64,000 bases of DNA from Panax quinquefolius (taxonomy: Eukaryota; Streptophyta; Magnoliopsida; Apiales; Araliaceae). A model generated the notes under the pieces. It was not told where the DNA came from. It worked only from the letters and a program-made list of their open reading frames with translations, and searched no databases. The first letter of the stretch is position 1; the number at the start of each line of letters is the position of its first letter. The stretch is from positions 3,760,437-3,824,436 of the forward strand of contig CM035160.1 of assembly GCA_020205615.1 (NCBI GenBank), read 5' to 3'. The translations under genes were made by a program, and so were the position numbers. Shown here in pieces: positions 10,764 to 22,177 of this stretch.

Positions 10764-13434
10764 CCTAAGGCCGTTTTGTACTTCTTGAGCACAAACAACA
10801 GCTTTTCTTCCTGACACTTGGTTAGAGAAGCAGAAATTATCACAGATAAGGAAGATGAATTACCTAAATAAGCATACCTCAGGTGAGTAGGCAAAGGTTT
10901 AAGCTCAAGGATAGGAGGCTCGATGATGGACGGCTGAGCTTTGGAATTAGATGCCTCATTATCATTTAGAGACTCGAACTGTCGGTGGAATTACTTCGAT
11001 CCTTAAGGTTCATTGAGCCACTTAGCACATTCCACATGGGAGGGCTCTTCTGTATTACTGGCCCCAATTAAAGTAGCTTCCAGAGGATCTTGAATGCAAG
11101 GTTCTGAGAAAACCCCTTTCACTGAACTATCAATAGTATTAATTTGGAAGCAATCCTCAAGTGTATTAGAATACTTCATTGATCGAAAGACATTGAACGT
11201 CACTTCTTGATCGTTAACTCTCATTGTCAACTCCCCTTTTTAGACGTCGATAAGGGTCCTCCCTGTTGCTAAGAACGGCCTTCCCAATATTATCGGGACC
11301 TCCCTATCCTCCTCAAAATCAAGGACTATGAAAACTGGCTCGGAATATGAACTTGTCAACCTTCACTAAAGACATCCTCCACAATTCCCTTCGGGTATGT
11401 CAGAGATCTGTCAGCCAATTGAAGGGTGACACTTGTCGGCTTGGCTTCATTGAGGCCTAGCTTTTTATAAATGGAAAGGGGCATCAAGTTGATGCTGGCC
11501 CCTAAATCACATAGAGCCTTCCCAATAAACTGGTCCCCAATGGTGCACGGGATTGTAAAACTTCCCGGATCTTTTAGTTTTGGCGGAAGCTTGTTTTGAA
11601 GGATGGCACTACACTTTTCTGTCAGTGCCACCGTCTCATAGTCCCCCATTTTTCGTTTCTTGGATAGAATGTCCTTCATGAACTTGACGTAACTAGGCAT
11701 TCCCTCCAATGCCTCTGCAAATGGGATATTTATGTGCAGTCTTTTGAACACCTCCAAGAATTTGGAAAACTGCTTATCCAGTTTTTGTTTCTACACCCGC
11801 TATGGGAAAGGCAACTGAGGGATAGGTTGGTTGACCAAAGTCGTTGGAGGAGAAAGTGTTGGAGGTCTATCTTGACCACTTTCTTCACCCCCACTTGTTT
11901 CAGCACTCTTTTTCACAGGAGGTTCCTCTTCGGGCACTACCTCATCTTCCCCAGGAATACCCTCTCCACTTTGCACTTTAGTGGTTCTCCCACTTCTGAG
12001 GGTTACTGCTTTACACTGCTTCTTGCCTTCCCGTTTCGGGTTGACATCAGTGTCACTAGGCAATGCGCTTGGTGGGCGACTGTTTAAAGCAGTAGCCAAC
12101 TGTCCCATTTGCACCTCAAGATTCCTAATGGAGGACTCTTGATTGTTACTTCTGGTTTCGTTCTGGGCTATATACCTAGACAGAAGATCTTCTAAACTGG
12201 GCTTCCTTTCCTATTGAGGTGGAGGATGGTGAAACTGGTGCTGAGTGCTCTGTGGCTGTGGGTTGAACTGATTTTGAGGTTGGAATCCTGGAGGGTTAGC
12301 ATAATTCTGCCTGGTAGATGAAGGTTGAGGTGGGTTGGGATTGGAACTGTTGTTGTTGTTGTTGTTGTTGTTGTTGCTGCTGCCCCATGAGAAGTTTGGA
12401 TGATTTCTTAAACCCGGGTGGTAATGAGTGGGAAGACTGGTATTTTGTTGCCGCCCGTAGTTGGAAATAAATTGAACTGACTCAGCGCTTATCGTACACT
12501 GATCCGTTGGGTGGCTCCCTTGACATAATTCACATTGAACCACAACACTCTGCACGTTGTGAACTGCTGAAGGTCCTATGGTGTCTAGCATTTTCGTTAG
12601 CGTTGCTACCTGAGCTGCTAACGAAGTGAAAGAGTCCACTTCATAAACCCCCGCTGCTCTTCTTGGGGCTTGCCTATCATTCGGCCATTAGTAATTATTG
12701 GCCGCCATTGTCTCCACCAGCTCATATCCGGCTGTGTGATGTTTGGCCATGAATGCCCCTCCAGATGCGACATCAATACTCGAACGAGTAGATCCGGACA
12801 ACCCATTATAAAAGGTCTGGATGGGAAGCCACTCTGGCAGACAATTGTGTGGGCATTTCCTCAGCAGATCCTTAAATCGCTCCCACGAGTCATACAAGGA
12901 TTCAGATTCAAACTGAACAAAGGACGTGATGTCATGCCTGAGCCTAACTGTTTTGGCAGGCGGAAAGAATTTTGCCACAAATTTCTGTGCCAAGTCGGCC
13001 CATGTAGTGATGGAGCCAAACGGAAGTGAATGAAGCCAGCTCTTGGCTTTGTCCCTTAACGTAAATGGAAACAACCGGAGTCTGATGGCATCATCAGACA
13101 CTCCGTTGCATTTAAATGTATCACAGATCTCCACAAAATTTATCAGGTGATCATTGGGGTCGTCATTCGGCAGTCCCCCAAACTGAATGTTGGTGCACAT
13201 TTGAATGGTGCCCGGCTTGATCTCGAAATTATTGGCTTGGATGGCGGGCCTTTGAATGCTCGCCTAGAGATCGTCAATATGAGGCATAGCGTACTCCTTC
13301 AGAGATTTCTGCAGTTCCTCAGCCATAATGATTGGGGCAGGTATGTCCTCGGGTTTTTCTCTCCGCAGTCGTCTGAATGTTCTTTCAACCTCGGGATCGA
13401 GAGGAATTATATTTCGTCCCTTCCGAGGTGGCAT
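10764..13434 (-). pseudogene. Athila-type gag-protease, multiple stops
   Basis: One minus-strand frame runs from an ATG at 13434 (MPPRKGRNIIPLD) through gag and protease. The gag domain is at 13200-12688 (FGGLPNDDPNDHLINF ... LYDSWERFKDLLRKCP). A Cys-His-like segment (CELCQGSHPTDQC) is at about 12540-12510 and an Asn-rich run (GTT repeats on the plus strand) near 12350-12380. The protease has CDLGASINLMPLS near 11510-11470. In-frame stops occur near 13264, 12688, 12211 and 11800; a one-base frameshift near 11370 moves the rest (11230-11003 and on to 10764) to another frame. The linker then breaks at the A2 insertion and resumes at 2243. Not functional. Confidence 0.88.
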
Positions 13435-13538
13435 AAACAATGAGGACTACCTGAAAAGAGAAATTAAACAGAAAATTCGGTTTAAAGTAAGATCGTAATG
13501 ACTTAGTTTTAATAATGTAAAATAATTAATTCTAAGTC

Positions 13539-13556
13539 TCCGACAACGGCGCCAAA
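13539..13556 (-). other. Primer binding site of the Athila-type element
   Basis: On the minus strand TGGCGCCGTTGTCGGAGA lies four bases inside the LTR edge. It resembles the tRNA-Asp-type PBS usual for Athila/Tat elements (TGGCGCCGTTG...). Minus-strand DNA synthesis would begin here. Confidence 0.8.
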
Positions 13557-13560
13557 AACT

Positions 13561-14668
13561 TGTTGGTTGATTTAGCAATCGATAAACATGCGCAAGTATA
13601 CGCGGTCCACAAGTAATATATGTAAGTAGAGTGTCGAACCCACGAGGATGAAGTCTTAACAGAAAACAAATACTAAGGTAAAGTCGTTACAAATCTTATC
13701 TAAACGAGTGAAAGAAATGGTTGGTTAAGCTATTTCAATAAGAAAAACTAATTAAGAGAAGTAGTTGTGCGAGGAAGTTAAGATAGGATTACAACTCCCC
13801 TAAGGCTTCACCTAATCTCCTAACTCTCCAAGATACAAACGAATCAAGGAATGGCCAACCGAGGATAAATATAGGCAAAAGCTTCTGTCGAAGGACAAAT
13901 GCACATCCCTAACTAGCTAGAACACAACATGTTTATTGGTGATGCTAACTAGGTCAAGGTCATTAAGCTCATCCCCAAGGTCACACAAGGCAAATAAGAA
14001 TATGTCTATCCTATTAGCACATTAAGCCCACATTCCAATGTCATGGTCATAACAAGTGTTGTTATATTTAAAGATAGACAGTAATATCCATTCATCAATG
14101 TCCATCATTATCAATACTAATTTCTTTATCAAGCAATCAGACAGTAAGTTCAAAATACAACAACCCATTCCAAAATGTTTCATTCTATATAATAAGAGAG
14201 AAAGTTGATTAAGCTAAACAAAAGGTTACATTGCAATCCTAAAAATTGGAGTTAATTCATAAGTATGGTAGTAACACACATTTTTAATACACTACACATT
14301 ATCAGATAAATCCAATGAATAGGAGATTTGGAATAAGAAAACCCATGTATGAAGAAGTGTTCTTCCGCCAAATCTACTTTTCACAAGCAGACTCTGAATG
14401 TTGGTGCAATAACTCTCGTTCCCTTTACAAACTTCTTTCTCTTCTAAAAAGATAAAAAGACAGAAAAGAAACTAATCAAAGCTGTAATAAATTCGTCCTC
14501 ATATCTATCTGATATCCCCTCTTCTATTGCAGCTTTTTTTTTGCTTTCTATTTATATGGCCCCCTCTTTTAACTAGGTCATTAAAAGAGTTTACTGTTGT
14601 GATCTAACAACAAAAATAAATTTAAATTCAAAATAATAATTCAAATTCAAATCTTCATCTCCCTCACA
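13561..14668 (-). repeat. LTR of the Athila-type element (5' LTR on minus strand)
   Basis: Starts TGTTGGTTG (plus strand) directly outside the PBS. It contains the GCAAGTATACGCGGTCCACAAG ... GTCGAACCCACGAGGAT-type segment common in Athila/Tat LTRs. The outer edge is put at the CA of CCCTCACA, 14668, by the TG...CA rule; no partner LTR is in the window, so the edge is uncertain by tens of bases. No gene is seen in it. Confidence 0.65.
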
Positions 14669-16587
14669 GTAACCCTATCTTCCGTCGTGAATCTCCTTCT
14701 TCACAAGTTGTATCACGATAAAATGCAAAGAAACATAAAATTTCTGAAAGTACGAATACTAAACAATACGATTGGACTGTTGACACTACCTAAGCGATTA
14801 ATTTCTTACAAATACAATTTCTGGGTCTTCAATAATTATGGCAGTTATATATTTCTCCTTGATTTTAGGTTTTCTTATTAATGTGAATTGCGTTATTTTT
14901 GTAATTATTTTGTGGATGTTTTATTTTTATAATTACTTTTTAATTGTTGTATATTAGTGTTAAGAAGAAAAGATATAATGATACTCCTTCAGTCTTGAGA
15001 AAGATAGACTGTGATCATTCTATAATTACACAATGTTGTCAATTTTAATATCATGCAATCGTATATAAAACAAGTTAGGCCCAAAACATCATTTATTCAT
15101 AGTCCAACTCCAGAAGACTATAATATCTTTTGATTTATGACAAGTTGGAAAAACGAGCGAGTAGAGTAGGCTGTAGGTAGTACAATTCTTAAGACCGTTC
15201 CCGTTTTGGGTTTAATTTGAGTTTTTAGTATATTGCTTATTTAATTCTTTTCAGTTATTGTTTTTAGATTATGGATTTAAAAAAAGTTATTATTATTAAT
15301 AGTTATCCATAACGATATGACATTGAACATTTTAGTAATAATTTATGGCATAGCACTCATATATATGAGATCTACCCAACCAAACCAATGTTATGATACC
15401 ACATCAAAAATTTAAGACCCCTAATATAACATCACCCATTATATAATTATTACAATTGTTTTCAGCTTTTCCCTTTCCATGCATATTACTATTAACAATA
15501 AATATAAAACAAAAATAAATCCTTAAAGTTTACAAACAAGATTATTCTTGTGAAAATGGAGTATCTTAATTTGTAACTATTATTGCCTATTTGCCTTGCC
15601 ATCGTGTGGTCAATTTGATTTGCTCTAGTCATCTAGTAACAATACGTTTTGTTGGTTGAATATATATGAGTTTGTAATTGTATTTCACTTGATTTGGTTA
15701 TCCTTTTCCGTTTTGGTCATCGCATTATTTTATGATTTTTAAACACCATGATAAAGCGAAATTATACTTTTCATGGACCGTGAATAATTTAAAATCTATG
15801 AATATATCAGATTTATTCGTTTCTTCTCCAACACATGGAGTATTATATATAAAAAAAAAATAAAAATTTATAAGTAATTAAGACTCCCTCCACCTCAATT
15901 TTTTCCCCTACAATAATGCATTGGAAATCTGATGTTTACTCAACTCTTCACTATACACGGCCAGCAGTAGTAAATGCGACAAACATGTACTCCATCTGTT
16001 GATTGATTGATGATGACTTTCCATTTATTTAACTCCAATAGGCAATAGGCAATAGACAATAGGCAATAGGCAATAGGCAATAATTATGTTGTCCAAACAA
16101 AACAAAACAACCCTTCAATATGTGCATGAGACACGCACGTGGGAACTCTCCCGGATCATACCACACGTGTTATTGTACGAGAATGTTTAAATACGGTCAA
16201 TAGCTAACTAAGTACTAGTACTAGTAGTAATATTCTTTTTTAAAAGCCTCACCTTTTAGATAAAACAATAATAATATAATTTTATAGTCAAATTAATATC
16301 TATTCTGACACATCCATCATAAATTACCTTTCAAATTATACTCCCGGTAACTTTTACTAAAAAAAAATGAACCATGATACCATTTCCTAATTAATATGAA
16401 CAGAGTGAAATTAATTAATTAATTAGAACATAGAGAAGAGAACTCAAGTATTAATTCTCTTTGGATTAAAAAAAGAAGAAAGAAGAAGAAGAAGAAGAAG
16501 ATATTAAAAATTGGATGGATGGATGGATGAACAAATACTAGTATATAGTAATTAAAAAGAGAATTAGGCCAAGGGATGTTAATTAAT
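14669..16587. other. Intergenic DNA downstream of the ERF1-type gene
   Basis: AT-rich, no supported gene. It contains CTCCTTCAGTC- and CTCCCTCCACC-like sequences near 14985 and 15888 that resemble Stowaway ends but lack a clear partner. There is a heptamer repeat at 16037-16083, two ACGTG-containing sites near 16130-16170, GAA repeats near 16470-16500 and GGAT repeats near 16513-16528. The only long open frame (14687-14881) looks non-coding. Confidence 0.6.
16037..16083. repeat. Tandem heptamer repeat (GGCAATA)n
   Basis: About six consecutive units of CAATAGG/CAATAGA, with one A-for-G change. A simple minisatellite in the 3' flank of the ERF1-type gene. Confidence 0.85.
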
Positions 16588-17238
16588 TCACCAAGCACAA
16601 GCACAAGCACCACCACCACCACCACCCTCAGATGATCTCATTAATAGTTCTTCCAAATAATCAGCACCCAAATCCTCCAATACCACCACATTCTCCAATT
16701 TTACTTCTTTACCCTTATTTTTCCTGCTAACCAGTTTTCTCCTCATGGAGTGCCTTTTCTTTAGTGCCACCACCGGGGAACACCCTTCTTCGCAACCAAT
16801 ATACTTCATGTCCCTAAGCGAATCTCTTACTCTCTCCACCGGAAAATTGAGAATCGCCGTCGATCCCCTCATCGAAAATGCCGCTTGATCATAAGCCAAA
16901 GCGGCGGCCTCGGCATCATCGAACGTACCGAGCCAAACACGGACTCCATTTCTCGTGGAATCCCTTATTTCAGCTGCAAATTTCCCCCAAGGCCGTCTAC
17001 GTACTCCTCTATACGCCTTTTCCTTCTTAATTCCTCCTCCCATTTTTGCACTTGATGTCACCTCTTCTTCCTTAATTCCACCCCTAGCTCCCTCGGCTAG
17101 GACATCTAACAGTAACATTTCCTCCGAGTCATTAAAATTAAAGGGAAGAAGCTCGTCCCAACCCAAGGATTGGGGCGGCGATCCAAATGAAGATTCCGGT
17201 GAGTAATCCGGAAACCTACTAAAACAGGAGGAATCCAT
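16588..17238 (-). CDS. ERF1: Ethylene-responsive transcription factor, ERF1 type (group IXc / B-3)
   Basis: Intronless, 216 residues, close to the length of Arabidopsis ERF1. It is a nuclear activator expected to bind GCC boxes of defence genes downstream of ethylene and jasmonate signals. Acidic N-terminus ([20 protein letters not shown], about 24-43). One AP2/ERF domain at about 75-133: [19 protein letters not shown], then VWLGTF and [13 protein letters not shown], with the Ala and Asp typical of ERF rather than DREB proteins. Conserved [14 protein letters not shown] (154-167) follows, then the C-terminal acidic activation motif [16 protein letters not shown] (about 184-199) of group IXc. 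The tail is Gly-rich then ACACAW. ATG at 17238 is the first in frame and gives the family N-terminus MDSS. Likely intact; related ORA59 or ERF15 is possible but the layout fits ERF1 best. Confidence 0.95.
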   Translation of the reverse strand: MDSSCFSRFPDYSPESSFGSPPQSLGWDELLPFNFNDSEEMLLLDVLAEGARGGIKEEEVTSSAKMGGGIKKEKAYRGVRRRPWGKFAAEIRDSTRNGVRVWLGTFDDAEAAALAYDQAAFSMRGSTAILNFPVERVRDSLRDMKYIGCEEGCSPVVALKKRHSMRRKLVSRKNKGKEVKLENVVVLEDLGADYLEELLMRSSEGGGGGGACACAW

Positions 17239-17300
17239 AGCTAAATAAATTCAATGGAATTATATTTGAGGTGATGAGAGTACGTAGTGTGTGTATGTGT

Positions 17301-17319
17301 ATATATATATATATAAAAG
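17301..17319 (-). promoter_or_regulatory. Probable TATA box of the ERF1-type gene
   Basis: On the minus strand a TTTTATATATATA run lies 65-80 bp before the ATG, which would give a 5' leader of about 40 bases. It is also a TA microsatellite, so the exact box cannot be chosen. Confidence 0.5.
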
Positions 17320-17578
17320 AAAATGTTGTTTGTGCACTGACCCCCTTTATGTACCCATGGAAAAAAGTGGGGGATTTTTTCAAGATTCAATTTTTAATAA
17401 TTGAAACGATTAAAATAATGGGGTGAATTAAATAAATATAACAAGGGTAGATACAGAATTAGCCTGGTGGACCGGGGAAGGACTGCACGAGGGTCTTAAT
17501 AAGATAATTGAAATTTTTGGTGGGGTCTTTTCTTTTGTTTAATTGTAGGACCACCCAACTTGGAGTCAGTTTTGTATA

Positions 17579-17694
17579 CACGTGGGTCAAATGCCCCGGC
17601 GGCGAGGGCCCTACTTAGGTGGCAATTTGGCTGACGTCATTGGGTACTTCCTGTCCATGAGCAGCCTCCTTAGTTTTGTCGGCACGTCCACGTG
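17579..17694 (-). promoter_or_regulatory. Cis-element cluster upstream of the ERF1-type gene
   Basis: Within 116 bp and 341-456 bp before the ATG there are four strong motifs. They are a G-box CACGTG (17579-17584), a GCC-box core GCCGCC on the minus strand (17598-17603), the palindrome TGACGTCA (17632-17639) and a second G-box inside CCACGTGTC (17688-17696, ABRE-like). Established knowledge: G-boxes bind bHLH (MYC2) and bZIP factors, TGACG binds TGA bZIPs, and GCCGCC binds ERFs. The region is far richer in GC than its surroundings. Imperfect arms CTTCCTGTCCA (17647-17657) and TGGACAGGAAG (17727-17737) flank part of it. Function is inferred. Confidence 0.6.
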
Positions 17695-18241
17695 TCGTGC
17701 CGAGGTTTTTGTGATGCCTAAAACCGTGGACAGGAAGACAATCGGGAGATATGAGAAACAGTTATAGACTTATTGCAGTTGGTTGTGTATTGACTGCAAA
17801 ATATAACAATTTGACGTGAAACGGTATGTAGCTTAACTTTGAGCTCTATACATATGCCTACTCGATAACGTTTGTTTTTCGAGTCCTACGCCCATCGAAA
17901 ATTTAAACACGAAAATTAGGCCGAAAAAAATAAAATAAATTTGATTTTTAAGAACAATTAAATTGTAATTTTCAATTATTTGCGGGAATAAATTTATTTT
18001 GTTCTTTAGGTCTAATTTTTATGTCCAATCTACTTGTTCGCATAGACTTATTATTGTTTTTAAATAAAGAACATTTTCAAAAAATAAATAAAAAAATAAA
18101 GAACTGAAATAGTAACCAATAAATTACTAGTACTATTTAGTATCTCAGTTTTAAATCGGAACACGACTTAAATCGGTAGCTCTATTTTTTTTATTATAAT
18201 AACTTTGATTTGTCATGATTCTTGAATCACTTTAAGGTCAA

Positions 18242-18387
18242 TTTAGACCATATATAGATTAAGTTTTGACGTTCATAATTTTGATTTGAGTCGAGTTGTT
18301 AGAAATGTTAGAACTTTAGACCATATATAGATTAAGTTTTAACGTTCATAATTTTGATTTGAGTCGAGTTGTTAGAAATGTTAGAAC
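18242..18387. repeat. 73-bp tandem duplication
   Basis: Two adjacent copies, TTTAGACCATATATAGATTA... through GTTAGAAATGTTAGAAC, with period 73 and one base difference (TTTTGACG versus TTTTAACG). The second copy runs into the MITE that starts near 18383. Confidence 0.9.
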
Positions 18388-18715
18388 ATCTCTAACAGTC
18401 TTTTCAACCACTTTGGGATACTCAAATATGTTAGTCACATTAAAAAAATCCTGTCCAACAGTCTCTTCAAATTGTCACGTAGGTCAACAAACATTCTTTT
18501 CACTTTTCAAATCTACAACATCATTCTCACCCTTCAAATCTACTACAATTAAAGACTAAAAATATTTATTACGCTTGATGAGTTTGATGTATAGCTCATT
18601 AAATTGAAGAGACTGATGAAACATAAAATATAAAAATAATAAATAATACTCTTTAAATTATCACATAGATCAACTGAAAAGTTTTTTTTTACTAACTACT
18701 ATTAGAGATGCTCTT
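18383..18715. mobile_element. Candidate hAT-type MITE
   Basis: Ends are AGAACATCTCTAACAGT (18383) and, inverted, ACTATTAGAGATGCTCT (near 18698-18713), so the termini are AGxxCATCTCTAAxAGT inverted repeats about 330 bp apart. The inner text (CAACAGTCTCTTCAAATTG) has the style of a common plant MITE. No clear 8-bp target duplication was found. Confidence 0.55.
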
Positions 18716-19010
18716 ATAAGAATAATGGTCACTCAGACTCAGAATGTATTGTACTAGAGCATGATTAAACATCTCTTGAAAACTGTGACCAACTAGGAGT
18801 ACTTGACAAGGATTTTAGTAATGATTTAAGTGAGTTTAATTGTTACTGTAATATTAACTCGGTGGAGATTAGATTGCTAGGCATTTATACAAGAGAATTA
18901 ATATTAATTAATTTGTCATAATTTTTAGGTGAGTTAATTAATTATATATACTCTTTAACTTTTATCGGTATGTAGACATCATGAAATGGACATATTAAAG
19001 CCGATGAAGA

Positions 19011-19014
<4 letters not shown>

Positions 19015-19064
<50 letters not shown>
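19015..19064. repeat. (TA)n microsatellite
   Basis: About 25 uninterrupted AT dinucleotides. Confidence 0.95.
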
Positions 19065-19066
<2 letters not shown>

Positions 19067-20299
19067 TGTGTGCATGGGGTTGAAGAATGAATTTAATTAG
19101 TTATTTTCTTCCCTCGATCTCCAATTTATACAGAAAAAGAATAGAATAAAAATGATACTACTTGTTTTGAATTACTTGTGCTACAGCTTGATATATGATG
19201 TACTATTTATTATATATGAGGGAAATAAAGGGATCTATCAGGTATTATAATAATATAAGTGGTTATAGATAAGGGAAGGGTGAGTAGGTGCAGAAAGCTA
19301 CAGCTGATTAATTGGAAATATATGGTCCAAATTCAGCTCTCTTTTGATTAACAAGACTACTAATTAATTTGGAGAGCTAGAATTAAATGCTTGGTTGAAA
19401 AATCCTCAACAATTTAAATAAAAATCATAAAAGGAATGCAAGTCTCAGACGATTCACCCTTTAATTTGTTTGTCCACTCCCTAATCACCATTATATATAT
19501 TAATATATATGCATTTAGCTAATTAATACTAGTAGTAATTAACATCAACAATGTAAAAATGATAGTTCCACAAGATTTTTCCCACATAAATAGTAACTGA
19601 CCCACACTCATATTCATGTGAGTGAGAACTTATAAAAATATCAAATTTTATTTGTGAAAATATCAATTTTCTATTTAGTTATTGTACAAGTAGTACCATT
19701 TTTATGTTATTTTTAGACCGTTGGTCTGTTCATTCCATCTAGAAAGTTCTTAGAACACAAATTACGACCAGCCCACATTATATATACTACTTTTTTCCGT
19801 ATAAGGAGTAATTTATGGGGAAATTTCATAGGTTTAGCTCCTCAATCCAAATTTTTTATTTTATCAAGATATGGGAAAAAATGGGGAGTACATTCAGTCT
19901 TACCGATAACACCAAGACAATGTTTCGAGGATATAGTTTTTTTTTTATTATAACAAGTGTATATAATTTTTTGATCCATTATTTATAGAAAATATTGATG
20001 TTATATTTTTAATCAAAATTTTTTATACAATTATTATGATGAAGTTGATTTTAACTTTATCATAACCAGATTCAGGTTTTGATTTCCTTTACACATGTCT
20101 AACATATGAGACATAGTTTAATATGCACGTGCTTATATGAGAATAAATCATGTATTTAATTAAGGGCGAACTTCATTTTTTTTAAACAAAAACGAATATA
20201 TTTTCCCCAAAAAAATCAAACAAAAGATTTTAATGCCTAAGGGCTGCACGAGTCCTAATGAGACGTACTACTTTCAACTTAATTGTGACAATTAAATTG

Positions 20300-20631
20300 G
20301 TGTATATATATAGAGTCCGGTTTTATCCAGACTTTCGGATTTTTTTAAAATACGGATTTTTTTTTTTGCTTTTTTTTTAAAAACAACTAATTTTTTTTTT
20401 TAATATTTTATGGAACTTAAATTTTTTATATACGATATGATAAAAGCAGTCATGACAGCATGTATATACATATTTTGTTATGTGATCCAAATTACGCCCA
20501 AAAACATCAGATATGAAAAATTCCAGATTCCATAAAAATAAACTTTTTTTTAATTATTTTAAAAAAATAAAAAAAAAGATTCAAATTTAATCAAATCCGG
20601 GAGTGCAGACCTGATCCGCTATATATATATA
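20300..20631. mobile_element. Candidate MITE with degenerate terminal repeats
   Basis: The left end reads TATATATATAGAGTCCGG ... CTTTCGGATTTTTT. The right end, inverted, reads TATATATATAGCGGATCAGG ... CTCCCGGATTTG. The shared part is the TATATATATAG tip and a CGGATTT block at matching depth; the middle is AT-rich homopolymer. The tip resembles that of the larger element at 21447-22141. Confidence 0.4.
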
Positions 20632-21079
20632 ATCCCCACTAATCATAACTACTACTACTACCACCTTAATAAACTACAATAACGGGCAAGTGTGGTTTGT
20701 AATTTAAATTAATTCGCTTCATAGGGTGATTGTATTAAGGCAGGTAGTTGCCCTCGTGGGATATTTAATTATGGTTTCTAAAATCTAAACCATAATATAT
20801 AAGTAGTGTATATATGTACTTATATTATCTGATCGATAGTACCAGAATCAGTCATTTTGTTTACTGACCAAACAAATTGCTACTTTGTCCATATTAGTCT
20901 TTGAAAAATACAGATTCATGGCACATAGTCATTTCACTTCTAAGATTATACCGCACTTCCTTTTCTTACTTATTACTTTATTATTTATATAAATTCCCAC
21001 TACAAATTGGGTTCGCTCCTTAAGCTATAAAACTGTGTTATTTAATCTAGTATTTGGAATATACAATATAATTTCACAA

Positions 21080-21221
21080 GAAAATTGATATTATCACATT
21101 ATTTTTTGATATTTTCACATGTAATGTTCATATATTAACAGATGTGTCGAATTTTTATTAACTAATATGTGGGTCATATATGTGAAAATATCAAAAAATG
21201 ATGCGTAAAAATATCAATTTC
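21080..21221. repeat. 142-bp foldback element, ~41-bp arms
   Basis: The left arm 21080-21120 (GAAAATTGATATTATCACAT...) and right arm 21180-21221 are reverse complements with about five differences, around a ~59-base centre. The arm tips GAAATTGATATT and the inner TTTTTTGATATTTTCACAT match well. A similar arm fragment occurs near 19640-19670. Probably a small non-autonomous transposon. Confidence 0.65.
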
Positions 21222-21446
21222 CTTTCATAATTCAAGTACATTATTACTATTAAAATATTAAGAACCAATCAAATCTCATTAAAAAAAAAGAAGAAGTAAA
21301 CTTAGAAACAAATTTTACATAAAGAGAAAACAAACTTCTCATAATGAAATAAATTATTAGCAGTCAGCTTATAAGTTAGCACCTGATATTGAAATTATAA
21401 TTAATTAAGCATATATATCCTAAACATGGAGGAGTATATATATATA

Positions 21447-22136
21447 GAGTAAGGTTTAAGAGCGTAACTCTTAAAGAACATAATTTTGTTAAAGAGCATA
21501 ACTATTTAAATACCTTACTTTTAATTTCTCTCTCCTCACTCACTTCCAGATTCACGCCTATGAGACTCTCCTCCCAAACTCTCCTCCCAAATTCAATACA
21601 ACCCCCCTCTACAATGAGTTGGAATAATGTTAACAGTAATGATATTTTAAAATATTAACGAATATTAAATATTAAGATTTGTATAAGATACATTCAAATA
21701 TAATTTTTTTGAAATATTAAATATCAAATATAATTTTTTTGAAATATTAAATATTAAATATAATTTATAATACGGCTATGATTTTTTCTTCAAGCATCTC
21801 TTTACTGCTCCATTAGCTAAAAATGTAGTAATAATGACATCAAAGTATTCATTCTACTTAAAATATAATATAAATAATAGCATGTTAAGAATTTTATATT
21901 AAAAAAAATAAAATATAGGTTTAATTTTAGAACCTAGCTAGTAGTAATTAAGTTTCATACAAAATTACCTCAAAATATTAGAGTGAAACGGAATTGTTAA
22001 AGTTTAACAACATTTTTTCAACTGTTCCAGTGACACAACACTTTCAACAACATTTTTTGCTTTGTCAAAGTAAAACATTTTAATAGTTATGCTCTTTAAC
22101 AAAGTTATGCTATTTAAGAATTATGCTCTTGAACTT

Positions 22137-22143
<7 letters not shown>
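21447..22143. mobile_element. ~700-bp MITE with ~63-bp terminal inverted repeats
   Basis: The left arm 21447-21510 (AGAGTAAGGTTTAAGAGCGT...) and the right arm 22079-22143 are reverse complements with roughly ten differences, including a shared GTTAAAGAGCATAACTATT block. The element lies in TATATATA on both sides, so a TA or longer AT target duplication is likely but cannot be defined. It has no coding capacity. Confidence 0.7.

Positions 22144-22172
<29 letters not shown>
22142..22172. repeat. (TA)n microsatellite
   Basis: About 15 AT dinucleotides next to the right end of the MITE at 21447-22143. Confidence 0.9.

Positions 22173-22177
<5 letters not shown>

Noticed and set aside
12670..13443. 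Plus-strand frames of 98 and 119 residues
   Set aside because: Antisense of the well-supported Athila gag frame.
16955..17206. Plus-strand 83-residue frame
   Set aside because: Antisense shadow of the ERF1-type coding sequence.
17582..17767. GC-rich 61-residue frame upstream of the ERF1-type gene
   Set aside because: It starts at GTG, not ATG, has no recognisable domain and overlaps the cis-element cluster; regulatory DNA explains it better.
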